Source: a virus
IMG/VR virus record: IMGVR_UViG_3300049846_000628
Coordinates: 147,202 to 211,201 of that record
Strand: one strand, 5' to 3'
Length of the DNA: 64,000 nucleotides
Made by a program: the position numbers and the translations under genes. Positions 37,805 to 45,704 of the stretch are shown piece after piece. How positions within the stretch are numbered: the first letter of the stretch is position 1; each line of letters opens with the position of its first letter. Under the pieces are notes generated by a model. That model saw only the letters and a program-made list of their open reading frames with translations, did not search any database and was not told the origin of the DNA.

Positions 37805-37859
37805 ATTATAAACCAGGTTGGAATGTTTAAATTATTTATATTATAACCTGGTTTATAAT
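37805..37859 (-). promoter_or_regulatory. Occluding hairpin with internal late promoter, upstream of HNH gene
   Basis: Fifteen-base perfect arms (37805-37819 and 37845-37859) surround an exact TATAAATA on the minus strand (37833-37840). The 3' arm abuts the HNH start codon (37802-37804). The 5' arm covers the end of the upstream gene. Transcripts from upstream would hide the start; those beginning at the late promoter would not. The clearest of four such sites. Confidence 0.78.
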
Positions 37860-38092
37860 TTTTTTACTGTTGATCCTGGAGCTCTGCTGGCTTTTTCAAG
37901 GACAGTGTTCCAGGAAGGATGTTTGGAGGTGAGTTTATTCCTCCAATCACCCACTTCACCAACATTCATTTGTGTTGGAATAAGTGGTTTAAGGTGAGGA
38001 TTTTCTTTAAGATATGGTTCCTTTTCTGCCATAAGCATCCATTTTTCAAAGATTTCACCAGTTTCTGTATTTTCAAATCTATAGGTCGGCAT
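37853..38092 (-). CDS. Hypothetical protein with MPTYRFENTETGE start
   Basis: 79 aa, ATG at 38092. The opening resembles FmdB-type small regulators (MPTYxYxC..CG) but lacks their zinc cysteines: here MPTYRFENTETGEIFEKWM. The C-terminal part is SKHPSWNTVLEKASRAPGST. Similar proteins lie near PhoH/ThyX in T4-like cyanophages, from memory. Function unknown. The stop is overlapped by the HNH hairpin. Confidence 0.7.
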   Translation of the reverse strand: MPTYRFENTETGEIFEKWMLMAEKEPYLKENPHLKPLIPTQMNVGEVGDWRNKLTSKHPSWNTVLEKASRAPGSTVKKL

Positions 38093-38118
38093 AAAGTTAC
38101 GAATTCAAGATAATTTAT

Positions 38119-38754
38119 TTAGATCCACTCTAGAGCTTCAGACACTGAGGGGAATTGCTCCTTAAAAACTTCTTTGCAAGCAAGTGCAATATCCATATGC
38201 TCTTTCTGAGTACCGTTTGCAGAACGCAGATTGATATAATGTATCCACGAACGGCAAGAACCGGTCATATAGATGCGTGTGGGCGTCGCCAAGGGCAATA
38301 CAAACCTTGAACACTCCTTTGCTACTCCGTGAGCAAGAAGTTCCTTGTAGAGGCGCATAGACTGTGCAAAATGCTCTTGAATTTTACTCTGCAAAGTCAG
38401 TTTCTCATACTCAGGAATATCATCAATTGAGTTCTGACGATTCTTAGTATCCTGACGACGAAGTTCTGGTACAGGAATGTATTCGGAAATCAGAGAAGTA
38501 TCAGCATACCGTTGCGAAAATTCTTGATATGTAAATGAACGGTGACGAAGGATTTGAGCTGCGATTCCACGATTTGTTTCAATCTCAAGAGTCATAGAAG
38601 ACTGTTCAAAAACAGACCAATGATTGTGATTAATACAATAAGCAAGCAACTTGGCATAGTTTTCGTTGTCTTGATTCGCAGGATTAGAAACTCGCGCAAT
38701 ATACGCCATTGTTTTTTCTGCATCGGGAGTCACCGAAATAAGTTTTACAGTCAT
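38119..38754 (-). CDS. thyX: Flavin-dependent thymidylate synthase ThyX
   Basis: 211 aa, ATG at 38754. ThyX motif RHR-x7-S-x-R is present as RHRSFTYQEFSQR (residues 70-82). The C-terminal RIYMTGSCRSWIHYINLR segment carries further dUMP/FAD-binding residues. Makes dTMP from dUMP using FAD, NADPH and methylene-folate, supporting phage DNA synthesis. Overlaps the upstream small gene by 4 bases (ATGA). Confidence 0.95.
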   Translation of the reverse strand: MTVKLISVTPDAEKTMAYIARVSNPANQDNENYAKLLAYCINHNHWSVFEQSSMTLEIETNRGIAAQILRHRSFTYQEFSQRYADTSLISEYIPVPELRRQDTKNRQNSIDDIPEYEKLTLQSKIQEHFAQSMRLYKELLAHGVAKECSRFVLPLATPTRIYMTGSCRSWIHYINLRSANGTQKEHMDIALACKEVFKEQFPSVSEALEWI

Positions 38755-38918
38755 TTCTTTCCAAATCCTTTTGATGTTTTTGCTTCGAGTTCTGCGAGTT
38801 CTTCTTTTAGTGCTCGCAGTTGTTGTTTCATTTCTAAAATTTTTTCATCTGTATAAAGATGCTCTTGCTTCACAAGGCGTTCAAGCAACTTTATAAGTTT
38901 CCGTGCTCTACTAGTCAT
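38751..38918 (-). CDS. Small helical protein upstream of thyX
   Basis: 55 codons, ATG at 38918, TGA overlapping the thyX ATG. A continuous charged helix (KLIKLLERLVKQEHL and LRALKEELAELEAKTS) ending SKGFGKK, likely a coiled coil. Similar short proteins with a 'KGF' basic end occur in T4-like cyanophages. Function unknown. Confidence 0.68.
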   Translation of the reverse strand: MTSRARKLIKLLERLVKQEHLYTDEKILEMKQQLRALKEELAELEAKTSKGFGKK

Positions 38919-39084
38919 CTAAATCAGAGTCCTCAAAAATTTCGTCGTAATCTAAAATCGGTCTTTTTCTCACATCTGGTTCTGTGTATTTGTATGCAGA
39001 TGTATCAGAATAAACTTCTGCTTTCAGAGAATCAACCAATAATTCAAGATTACGGACAATCAGTTTTAGTTTGTCCTTGTCCAT
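38911..39084 (-). CDS. Small hypothetical protein
   Basis: 57 codons, ATG at 39084, overlapping the next start by 8 bases. Helical N-terminus (MDKDKLKLIVRNLELLVDSL) and an acidic Asp-rich tail. First gene after the promoter at 39106. Function unknown. Confidence 0.65.
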   Translation of the reverse strand: MDKDKLKLIVRNLELLVDSLKAEVYSDTSAYKYTEPDVRKRPILDYDEIFEDSDLDD

Positions 39085-39105
39085 AAGATACCATTCTCTC
39101 TCAGG

Positions 39106-39134
39106 ATTTTAGCATAAAAAAAGGAGGGGATCAA
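39106..39134 (-). promoter_or_regulatory. Sigma70-type promoter for thyX operon
   Basis: Minus strand TTGATC (39129-39134), 17 bases, TAAAAT (39106-39111), 21 bases before the ATG at 39084. Leader contains GAGAGAG. A palindrome TTGTAA-N6-TTACAA (39155-39172) lies upstream and could be an operator; that is speculative. Confidence 0.65.
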
Positions 39135-39203
39135 CCCTATAATTATATAAGTTTTTTTGTAATATTTGTTACAATTTTATAAAATCTTAAGGGACAAAAA
39201 AAT

Positions 39204-39224
39204 TGCCGGGAATTTTTCCCAGCA
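39204..39224 (-). terminator. Rho-independent terminator
   Basis: Minus strand 9-bp stem TGCTGGGAA/TTCCCGGCA (one G-U) with AAA loop, followed by ATTTTTTT. It sits 10 bases past the stop of the gene at 39234 and before the thyX promoter. Confidence 0.85.
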
Positions 39225-39233
39225 TTTGGTAAA

Positions 39234-39602
39234 TCACTTTCGCTTTTTCTTTTCGGGTGACTTGTAACCCCACAGTTTTGGATTGACTCGCCCATATCCA
39301 AAGTCAATACTCTTCAGATTCCCACGAAACTTGTCCCAGTACATATCAAACAAACGAACTCTTGTTCCTCTTGTAAGATCAAAACAAATTTTATCATCCA
39401 CAGAATACTTGATGATATAAGCATCGTTGGGTGCATCTTTCGTACAGACTTCAGCATAAGAACTGTTTTCAATTAGAATATCACATCCGTAGCGTGACTT
39501 ACAGGTTTCTTTTTCTGCTGATGTCCAGTGGTCCATATGCTTTTCTATATTTTGTGGTGTTTGAGTTACATCACGAACTTGACTCACGAACGACCTCCCC
39601 AA
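39234..39602 (-). CDS. Conserved hypothetical protein, 122 aa
   Basis: ATG at 39602. Contains EKETCKSRYGCDILIENSS and KICFDLTRGTRVRLFDMYWD, ending in a Lys/Arg-rich tail (SPEKKKRK). It is last in its operon, followed by the terminator at 39204. Overlaps the DUF6433-like gene by 19 bases. Function unknown. Confidence 0.65.
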   Translation of the reverse strand: MGRSFVSQVRDVTQTPQNIEKHMDHWTSAEKETCKSRYGCDILIENSSYAEVCTKDAPNDAYIIKYSVDDKICFDLTRGTRVRLFDMYWDKFRGNLKSIDFGYGRVNPKLWGYKSPEKKKRK

Positions 39603-40198
39603 TGAATATCTGGATAAGCTTCAGCAACGATCTCTTTTGTGATCTTATACTTATCACCAAGTTTTTTATCCTTTACAAGGCAAACAATTTCTGCTTCAAG
39701 AGGATGAAGCCCTTCAAGGATTGAAATGAACATTGATTCTCTACGAATATTATTCAGTCCATCATTACCACCTTTTACAAAGTGATAGAAGTTCTTGAAC
39801 TCTTTACGGATTGTTGTACGTCCCTGATTATCACTAGATCCAAGAGAGAAGGATCCAGTCTCGTGCATCTTACGGACTTCCTCAGTGATTTTAGTGCTTA
39901 AGGTTCCATTGTAGGAAGTTTGATCCGAGTATCCTGAGTAAGGAACTGGTCCTTCAGGAAGCATTGAAATTACAGTCTCATCAAAGTTCCAAATGAGAAC
40001 TGCTTTCAACGATGGATGCTCATACTTTTTAAGGATCTCCACCTTTTTAGCATTTGACCTTTGCCTTGATACAAGATCAAAAATCTCAAATGTAAAAGGA
40101 TTTGATGGGAGATTATCTACAACTGCTGGAGTTGTGGGTTTTTTTGTCTGAACTACCTTTGCTTTAGGCGTCGTCGTCTTCTTCTGTGTCGTAGTCAT
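39584..40198 (-). CDS. DUF6433-like protein
   Basis: ATG at 40198 (204 aa; the frame is open to 40222 but MTTTQKK is the more natural start). After a Thr/Lys-rich disordered N-terminus (residues 1-30) comes NPFTFEIFDLVSRQRSNAK, ILKKYEHPSLKAVLIWNFDE and SMLPEGPVPYSGYSD, a block I recognise from T4-like cyanophage proteins of the DUF6433 family. Function unknown, but strong conservation suggests an essential role in infection. Confidence 0.72.
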   Translation of the reverse strand: MTTTQKKTTTPKAKVVQTKKPTTPAVVDNLPSNPFTFEIFDLVSRQRSNAKKVEILKKYEHPSLKAVLIWNFDETVISMLPEGPVPYSGYSDQTSYNGTLSTKITEEVRKMHETGSFSLGSSDNQGRTTIRKEFKNFYHFVKGGNDGLNNIRRESMFISILEGLHPLEAEIVCLVKDKKLGDKYKITKEIVAEAYPDIHWGGRS

Positions 40199-40391
40199 AA
40201 TAGTTTTCAAAATTAAATGCAATTACTTCGTCAGGTATAAGATTACCTTGTTGGTCGAACATCTCAGGATGAGGTCTAGGAATTTCCCGATAGTTCATCA
40301 TATATTCTCTTGCTACCCAACCAGTTACAAGTCCCACTATAAGAAACAAAACGGTTAAAAATGAACCGAAAACTAGGCTAACTGCGAGCAT
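40164..40391 (-). CDS. Small single-pass membrane protein
   Basis: 75 codons, ATG at 40391. Residues about 3-28 are hydrophobic (LVFGSFLTVLFLIVGLVTGW), then RPHPEMFDQQGNLIPDEVIA and an acidic tail (DYDTEEDDDA). Likely inner-membrane protein with acidic cytoplasmic tail. Overlaps both neighbours, by 35 bases downstream. Confidence 0.7.
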   Translation of the reverse strand: MLAVSLVFGSFLTVLFLIVGLVTGWVAREYMMNYREIPRPHPEMFDQQGNLIPDEVIAFNFENYYDYDTEEDDDA

Positions 40392-40593
40392 TTTTCTTTC
40401 TCCGGGAAACTACTGTTTTTTTCTTTACATCTAAAGAAAATTCAAAATAGATGGTTACTTCCCGATGGAGAAAGCAAACCAATTTCTGAAAAATAATGTG
40501 GAAGTATTTGGGTTGCTTTCTTTTCCCTCCATTTAGAAAAATTTCAACACCACGATTCCTGTGGTTAAACTTATTTATGTTCGTATCAGACAA
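40378..40593 (-). CDS. Small basic hypothetical protein
   Basis: 71 codons, ATG at 40593. Basic with a hydrophobic middle (IIFQKLVCFLHREVTIYF) and a Lys/Arg end. Called coding because its start overlaps the glutaredoxin end by 8 bases and its stop overlaps the next gene by 14, matching the operon style. Confidence 0.5.
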   Translation of the reverse strand: MSDTNINKFNHRNRGVEIFLNGGKRKQPKYFHIIFQKLVCFLHREVTIYFEFSLDVKKKTVVSRRKKNARS

Positions 40594-40837
40594 TTTGTTT
40601 TTCTTTCAGGAATTTTACAGTGTCCGTACACCCACCCAATTTTTGATTATCACAGATAACTTGAGGGAATGTAGTTCCTTCACCAAACTCAGCATAAAAT
40701 TCATCTTTGGTGAAGTGCTCATCAAGATTATACACTACAAAGTTGCTTCCCGTCAACTCTAATACTTGTTTGACCTTGTAACAATAAGGACAATTATCTT
40801 TTGAATATACAGTGAAATTCATATCTGAACAAGACAA
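40586..40837 (-). CDS. Glutaredoxin
   Basis: 83 aa, ATG at 40837 (MNFTVYSK at 40822 is an equally possible start). Active site CPYC (in KDNCPYCYKVKQ), cis-proline TFPQV, and GGCTD near the C-terminus give the full glutaredoxin pattern. Supplies electrons to ribonucleotide reductase and other enzymes during phage replication. Confidence 0.92.
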   Translation of the reverse strand: MSCSDMNFTVYSKDNCPYCYKVKQVLELTGSNFVVYNLDEHFTKDEFYAEFGEGTTFPQVICDNQKLGGCTDTVKFLKEKQIV

Positions 40838-40865
40838 AATAAGATTTAATATAATTTATAAGAAA

Positions 40866-40962
40866 AAAGAGGAGGTAAAATCCTCCTCTCATTATACCAC
40901 CAACTCACCTCTCCCACCACAGAGAGGGTCTTCATTCCCAAAGTTACAAGGATATTGAAGAC
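40866..40962 (-). ncRNA. Candidate small RNA (or tiny ORF) between promoter and terminator
   Basis: A strong promoter (40969-40997) and a strong terminator (40867-40889) are only about 100 bases apart with no ordinary gene between. The predicted RNA has a CCTCTC/GAGAGG hairpin near its middle. Alternatively a 29-codon frame starting at an internal ATG (MKTLSVVGEVSWWYN...) runs from 40932 to 40846 through the terminator stem. Which is real cannot be decided by eye. Confidence 0.45.
40867..40889 (-). terminator. Rho-independent terminator
   Basis: Perfect 8-bp stem AGAGGAGG/CCTCCTCT (arms 40882-40889 and 40868-40875) with a 6-base loop, followed on the minus strand by TTTTTT. Ends transcripts arriving from the sugar-gene operon or from the promoter at 40969. 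Confidence 0.85.
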
Positions 40963-40968
40963 TTGAAT

Positions 40969-40997
40969 ATTATAAGGTATTTTCACAAAAAAGTCAA
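40969..40997 (-). promoter_or_regulatory. Sigma70-type promoter
   Basis: Minus strand TTGACT (40992-40997), 17 bases, TATAAT (40969-40974). The -35 overlaps the stop region of the gene at 40994. Its only close target is the short stretch before the terminator at 40867. Confidence 0.7.
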
Positions 40998-41362
40998 GTG
41001 GTTTGTAAAGACTGAATATAGTCTTTGGAATTTTGAATATCTGCCTCAACAGCAGCAATTTGCTCTTCAAGACGAGTATATTCATCAGTCCCTTCTTCAA
41101 GACCAGAAAGTTCTTCTCTAAGAGTGGTTAAGTATTGTTCATTATTTGTAATTCTTTCTTGATGAGCTGCGATATCCCCTTCTACAGTATAAGGAGGTGG
41201 AACTGGATGAGTAATCGTTGCTTCAATTTCAAATTCTCCACCCTTCTCATCAATAAGAGCCTGGACTTCTTCTAGAGTATATCCAGTATCATTATTACCA
41301 TCAGCAGTCAAATAGTAAAGATGATTTAAAGGTAGAGTAAGCGTTGTCGTTTCAGTTGCCAT
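40994..41362 (-). CDS. Coiled-coil hypothetical protein
   Basis: 122 aa with ATG at 41362 (the frame extends to 41395, but MATETTT is the natural start). Beta-type N-terminus (TLTLPLNHLYYLTADGN), then EVQALIDEKGGEFEIEAT. Residues about 60-120 are coiled coil (REELSGLEEGTDEYTRLEE). Possibly a small virion or chaperone protein. Follows the sugar-gene cluster. Confidence 0.6.
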   Translation of the reverse strand: MATETTTLTLPLNHLYYLTADGNNDTGYTLEEVQALIDEKGGEFEIEATITHPVPPPYTVEGDIAAHQERITNNEQYLTTLREELSGLEEGTDEYTRLEEQIAAVEADIQNSKDYIQSLQTT

Positions 41363-41391
41363 AGTTTTATATTTTGTTTTTTTTTTATTTA

Positions 41392-42144
41392 TCAATATGT
41401 TAAGTGCCTAAGAGAGTTTTTATGCTCTTGTGCAATTAAAAATGGTTGAGATGCAACTTGTTGAAAAACTTCAAAGATATCATTTTGATTTGATTTCCAA
41501 TGAGTTCCACCGCCATCTTGTTTTTGCTTAAAACTTGTGCGGTCTTGATGTCTTTTCACCATCGTCTCAAAATCAAAACGATGAAGGTGTGCAATGTAAC
41601 AATCACGATGATAGTTATTGTTTTTACCTTTCAGTGAGTGAAATCCCCAGTTCCATTCAAGAGAAATTTTAGACATCAATGTTTTATCTTCAGCAGCATC
41701 TTTATACCAGATGTTTCTTTTTTCAAAAATAAAATCTCCAGTTTGAAGCGCAGGTTCATTTTGAATATCTTGAATTACACTATAACCACTGAAGGTTAGG
41801 TATAAGTCATCACCAGCAATAAACTCATCTATTGTTTGATTGAATGGTTTTTCAAGAGAGTATAAAATCTCATCACTCTCTGCAAAAATCACACACTCAT
41901 AATCTTTCAAAAGTTCTTTTTGAAAGTCTTGTGCAATTTTAACTAACCACTCATGGTCATTTACATAATCATTTGCAACAGTTCTTACATTGACTGGAAG
42001 ATTTGAAGTAGACCCATCTGTGGAATGATGGTCTAGAACATAAATGTCTTGATTATTAAAATACTGCTGATAATGCCTTAACCAAATCGGTAAAAAAATA
42101 CTTTCATTTTTTACTGTTGTAAATACGGCACACTTCTTTTTCAT
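41392..42144 (-). CDS. Glycosyltransferase (GT-A, GT2/GT92-like)
   Basis: 250 aa, ATG at 42144. Opens with CAVFTTVKNESIFLPIWLRH then QDIYVLDHHSTDGS, the start of a GT-A nucleotide-sugar fold, and has FAESDEIL as the DxD-type metal motif (ESD). Ends with HLHRFDFETMVKRHQDR. Overlaps the UDP-galactopyranose mutase gene by 4 bases. Substrate unknown. Confidence 0.78.
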   Translation of the reverse strand: MKKKCAVFTTVKNESIFLPIWLRHYQQYFNNQDIYVLDHHSTDGSTSNLPVNVRTVANDYVNDHEWLVKIAQDFQKELLKDYECVIFAESDEILYSLEKPFNQTIDEFIAGDDLYLTFSGYSVIQDIQNEPALQTGDFIFEKRNIWYKDAAEDKTLMSKISLEWNWGFHSLKGKNNNYHRDCYIAHLHRFDFETMVKRHQDRTSFKQKQDGGGTHWKSNQNDIFEVFQQVASQPFLIAQEHKNSLRHLTY

Positions 42145-43226
42145 TCAATATCTCCAAACTTATTCATTGCTGACTTAATAGTTGCGTCCATGTCCATATA
42201 CTTATACTCACAAAGTCTACCACCAAATATAAAATTGGTCAATATTTTGGACTTGTCTTTGTATAATTGATATAACTTTTGATTATCTTCATTATTAATT
42301 GGGTAATATGGAATCATTCCTTTTTGATAATCTTGTGGATACTCATAAGAAATTATTGTATGAGGTGTATTAATAGATTGAAAATGTTTATGCTCTATAA
42401 TTCGGGTATGATTAAATGATTTATCACAGTAATTAATGACTGCATTGCCTTGAAAATTATCCACAGAATGATATTCTTCTTTGAAGTCTAAAGAACGATA
42501 CTCAAGACTTCCATACTCATAATCAAAAAATTCATCAATACAACCAGTATAAACAACTTGATTTGAAATTGAGTTAAAGTATTCTTTGTTAGAAAAATAA
42601 TCAGTATTAAGTTTGACTTCAATATTATCCAACATCTTGTTTATCATTTGAGTATATCCATCCGTTGGAATACCTTGATACTTATCGTTGAAGTAATTAT
42701 TGTTAAAAGTAAATCTCAATGGAAGTCTTTTAATAATAAATGCGGGAAGTTCTATTGCTGATTTACCCCATTGCTTTTCTGTATATTCTTTAATCAAAGT
42801 GTTGTAAATATCAGACCCAACCAAATATAATGCTTGCTCTTCTAAATTGGTTGGATTAATTTGAAGTGTCTGTTTTTCAATAATTTTTTTTGCTTCTTGT
42901 GGATTTGTAACTCCCCATAACTCATAAAAAGTATTCATATTAAAAGGAAGTGAATATAACTTCCCCTTTGAAAATGCTTTGGGTGAATTGATAAAAGAAT
43001 TAAAAGACGCAAAACGATTTACAAAGTTCCATACTTTTTCATTACTTGTATGAAAAATATGTGCTCCGTATTTGTGTATATGAATGTCTTCTATCTTTTC
43101 TGTATAACAATTACCACCAATATGAGACCTTTTATCAATGACTAAACAAGACTTACCACTATCAGCAGCAAGTCTTGCGAATGTTGCACCGAATAAACCA
43201 GCACCAACAATTAGATAATCATACAA
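42141..43226 (-). CDS. glf: UDP-galactopyranose mutase
   Basis: 361 aa, ATG at 43226. FAD-binding GxGxxG as GAGLFG (8-13), HIGGNCY with the following HKYGAHIFHTS, LPFNMNTFYELWG, EKQWGKSAIELPAFIIKRLP and the C-terminal GRLCEYKYMDMD are typical of Glf. It converts UDP-galactopyranose to UDP-galactofuranose, implying that galactofuranose is used on a phage or host glycan. Lies in a glycosyltransferase operon. Confidence 0.93.
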   Translation of the reverse strand: MYDYLIVGAGLFGATFARLAADSGKSCLVIDKRSHIGGNCYTEKIEDIHIHKYGAHIFHTSNEKVWNFVNRFASFNSFINSPKAFSKGKLYSLPFNMNTFYELWGVTNPQEAKKIIEKQTLQINPTNLEEQALYLVGSDIYNTLIKEYTEKQWGKSAIELPAFIIKRLPLRFTFNNNYFNDKYQGIPTDGYTQMINKMLDNIEVKLNTDYFSNKEYFNSISNQVVYTGCIDEFFDYEYGSLEYRSLDFKEEYHSVDNFQGNAVINYCDKSFNHTRIIEHKHFQSINTPHTIISYEYPQDYQKGMIPYYPINNEDNQKLYQLYKDKSKILTNFIFGGRLCEYKYMDMDATIKSAMNKFGDIE

Positions 43227-45074
43227 TTATCCTTTCCTCCACAACTCCTTAGAGAATTGAACCCAGTCTTTCACTCTGGTTTCCCAACTATAATACTCAT
43301 TACAAATTTCAACCTGTCTTGTATTATCAAACTCACCATTACGATACTCAGTAATGGTTCTCTTGAGTTCTCTAGTAAATCGTTCAATATGTTTTTGACG
43401 GTCTGGAATAAAACCATAGTGTCTTGCAAACCCAAGACCAGTCTCAGGAAGTGCAGCAAGGTTAGAAGAAAGCACAGAGCATCCAGCACACAATGCTTCA
43501 ATCATACAAATACAAGATGTTTCCATAAAGTAAGTTGGATAAGCAAAGATGTGAGTATTCATCAGTTGCTCACGAATCTTAGAATTATTTGTGCGTGTGT
43601 GACGAACAACTCTCTTATCCTGATTTGCAAGACTTAAACAATACCGAAGAAACTGTTCTTCTTGTGGATTAATATGTGAGTATTCGTAAGTTTGAAGACC
43701 CTGTTGGAATTGTTTTTTCCTTTCATCAGGGTCAAGTTCATGGAAAATGTGAAGTTCAAAGTCTTCTTCTGGAATGAGTTTAATACTTTCAAGAAGAATA
43801 TCCAATCCACGAATTGGATTTGAATGGAACATCAGTTGCAGTTTTCCTTCTGGTTTCTTATGAACTGGGAATGGTTGCGTTGCATTTTTCAGAACATAAC
43901 ACTTCTCCATCGGCAGTTGAAGTCTTTCACCAAACCTCTCATACTGCCAGTTAGAGACAAACACGTATGCCTTAAAGTGTTTCTGGAATTCCTTATCTAA
44001 TAGTCGTTCAATACCCTCTTCCATATGGTGAGGGTGTAACCACACGATATTAGAACTATCGGGAGACAAAGTATTATCACCTGGAATGACTGCCCAGTGC
44101 CAGTCAGCAAGGTCAGGAGCAGCAGGAAGAACATAGTCTTGCCAGGAGCGACCCATAAGTTCGGTGCCACCTACACCATCAGGGTTGAGAACTGCTTCCA
44201 GAAGTGGAGGCATATTATTATGAAGATATTCTGGTTTTGTAATTACTTCTGGTTGCATCATTTCATAAAACTCCTTTGGAAATATTTTTGTAATCAGACT
44301 TCTTAATTCTTCTGGAAAGTTACTAAAGTTGTAGTCTTTAAAGTTTTCATTCCTACCGAACAAATCTTTTTTAGATTCAATCGCATTCAAAATATTACTA
44401 TCATTAATTATAGCATCTTTATTGAATTCTTGGTGTGCAAATGATTGTAATTTGGTTCTAATTCTTTCGGTGTCACCAAAATATGAGAAGTGCCACCCAC
44501 CTTGTTCAACAAAAGGAAACTCATATGCTTTGTATCTTAAGAAATCACATCCCTTCTCAGTCGCATTTGAAACTGTAGTGAAGACAGTTCCTCCCCAAAG
44601 ACTATCGTGAAAGGTCTTAAAGTTATAATAAAACAAATCACACTTTGCGGTTGCAACAAAATCTCTTTCAAGTCTTTGTTGACTCAAATACTGAATTGCT
44701 TCTGCCCTTGGAATCTCATCAGCATCACTCACCATAAACAAATCATCTGGTGAAAACTGTTTCAAACCTTCTATGATATGTGCTCGTTGACCCCTCTCAA
44801 TCTTCCAAAATCCAGATTCAAAATTACATTCATCACGATTTGAAAAGTCATAATCAGTAATATCTGGTTCATACTTCAGACGAATAATCTTTCTACGAAT
44901 ATCTTCATCAAACTCACCAAGAACCTCATCAAGATAATAAGGTTTTGGATTACCTGCGTGAGTATAGTTGCACTCACTAATTACAAAGTAATCAACAACA
45001 TTCTTAAGATAATTCAATCGCAGTTTGACTATATCAAACTCATTAAAGAATAAAAAACTATCAATGACTTTCAT
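43227..45074 (-). CDS. Two-domain glycosyltransferase (GT17-like plus GT-B/GT4-like)
   Basis: 615 aa, ATG at 45074. N-terminal 270 residues resemble GT17: DSFLFFNEFDIVKLRLNYL, VVDYFVISECNYTHAG, MVSDADEIPR (metal motif) and GGWHFSYFGD. From about 300 on a GT-B enzyme follows: WLHPHHMEEG, YVFVSNWQYERF, LMFHSNPIRGLDILL and the donor-site FMETSCICMIEALCAGC. Fusion of the two classes suggests sequential sugar additions. Adjacent to Glf, so galactofuranose may be one donor. Confidence 0.85.
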   Translation of the reverse strand: MKVIDSFLFFNEFDIVKLRLNYLKNVVDYFVISECNYTHAGNPKPYYLDEVLGEFDEDIRRKIIRLKYEPDITDYDFSNRDECNFESGFWKIERGQRAHIIEGLKQFSPDDLFMVSDADEIPRAEAIQYLSQQRLERDFVATAKCDLFYYNFKTFHDSLWGGTVFTTVSNATEKGCDFLRYKAYEFPFVEQGGWHFSYFGDTERIRTKLQSFAHQEFNKDAIINDSNILNAIESKKDLFGRNENFKDYNFSNFPEELRSLITKIFPKEFYEMMQPEVITKPEYLHNNMPPLLEAVLNPDGVGGTELMGRSWQDYVLPAAPDLADWHWAVIPGDNTLSPDSSNIVWLHPHHMEEGIERLLDKEFQKHFKAYVFVSNWQYERFGERLQLPMEKCYVLKNATQPFPVHKKPEGKLQLMFHSNPIRGLDILLESIKLIPEEDFELHIFHELDPDERKKQFQQGLQTYEYSHINPQEEQFLRYCLSLANQDKRVVRHTRTNNSKIREQLMNTHIFAYPTYFMETSCICMIEALCAGCSVLSSNLAALPETGLGFARHYGFIPDRQKHIERFTRELKRTITEYRNGEFDNTRQVEICNEYYSWETRVKDWVQFSKELWRKG

Positions 45075-45704
45075 TTATTTCTTCTCGTAGACGTAACAAT
45101 CATAACCAGCAAGTACATTTTGATTTCCCAGTGTTTCTCTCACCGCACGATAAGCACTACTTGCATTTGAATTATAATAATGATCTAGTTCATAACTATT
45201 TCCAGTTGGTCTCATACCCCAAGAAGTGGGTTGAGGTGGAAAATAATAATCGTGTCCCGCAAGAACACCACCTCTTTTTACTTTAGGCAACCAAGAAATA
45301 ATATCATCTTTAATGTCCTCATATTCGTGAGAACCATCAATAAAAACAAAATCAAGACTTTCATCCTGAAACTTTTGAACTGCTTCCATAGAAGACATTC
45401 TCATATCTTGGTAATAACCTTCAACAGATTTCATATTATCTTTAAAGATATTATAAAGACGTGGTAGTTCTGGATTGTTTTGATGTTCTACACTTCCTTC
45501 AAAAGTATCTACACAATAGAAGTCAATTTGCTTTCCAGAATTAGCAATCTCAACACACATAAAAGCAGAAGACTTACCTTTCCATGACCCAATTTCAACA
45601 AATTTACTACCAGAAGGAAACCTGTTTACCATATCCTTATAAAGTTCTGGATAAGTAAACCAGTCTTCACCAAACTCAGGTTGATGGTAAATATGAGGGA
45701 TCAT
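45075..45704 (-). CDS. SAM-dependent methyltransferase (Methyltransf_24-like)
   Basis: 209 aa, ATG at 45704. Motif I FVEIGSWKGKSSAFM (residues about 36-50), VDTFEG, LDFVFIDGSHEYEDI (about 118-132) and GGVLAGHDYYFP fit class I methyltransferases seen in glycan gene clusters, often sugar O-methylation enzymes. Overlaps the GT genes on both sides. Confidence 0.85.
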   Translation of the reverse strand: MIPHIYHQPEFGEDWFTYPELYKDMVNRFPSGSKFVEIGSWKGKSSAFMCVEIANSGKQIDFYCVDTFEGSVEHQNNPELPRLYNIFKDNMKSVEGYYQDMRMSSMEAVQKFQDESLDFVFIDGSHEYEDIKDDIISWLPKVKRGGVLAGHDYYFPPQPTSWGMRPTGNSYELDHYYNSNASSAYRAVRETLGNQNVLAGYDCYVYEKK

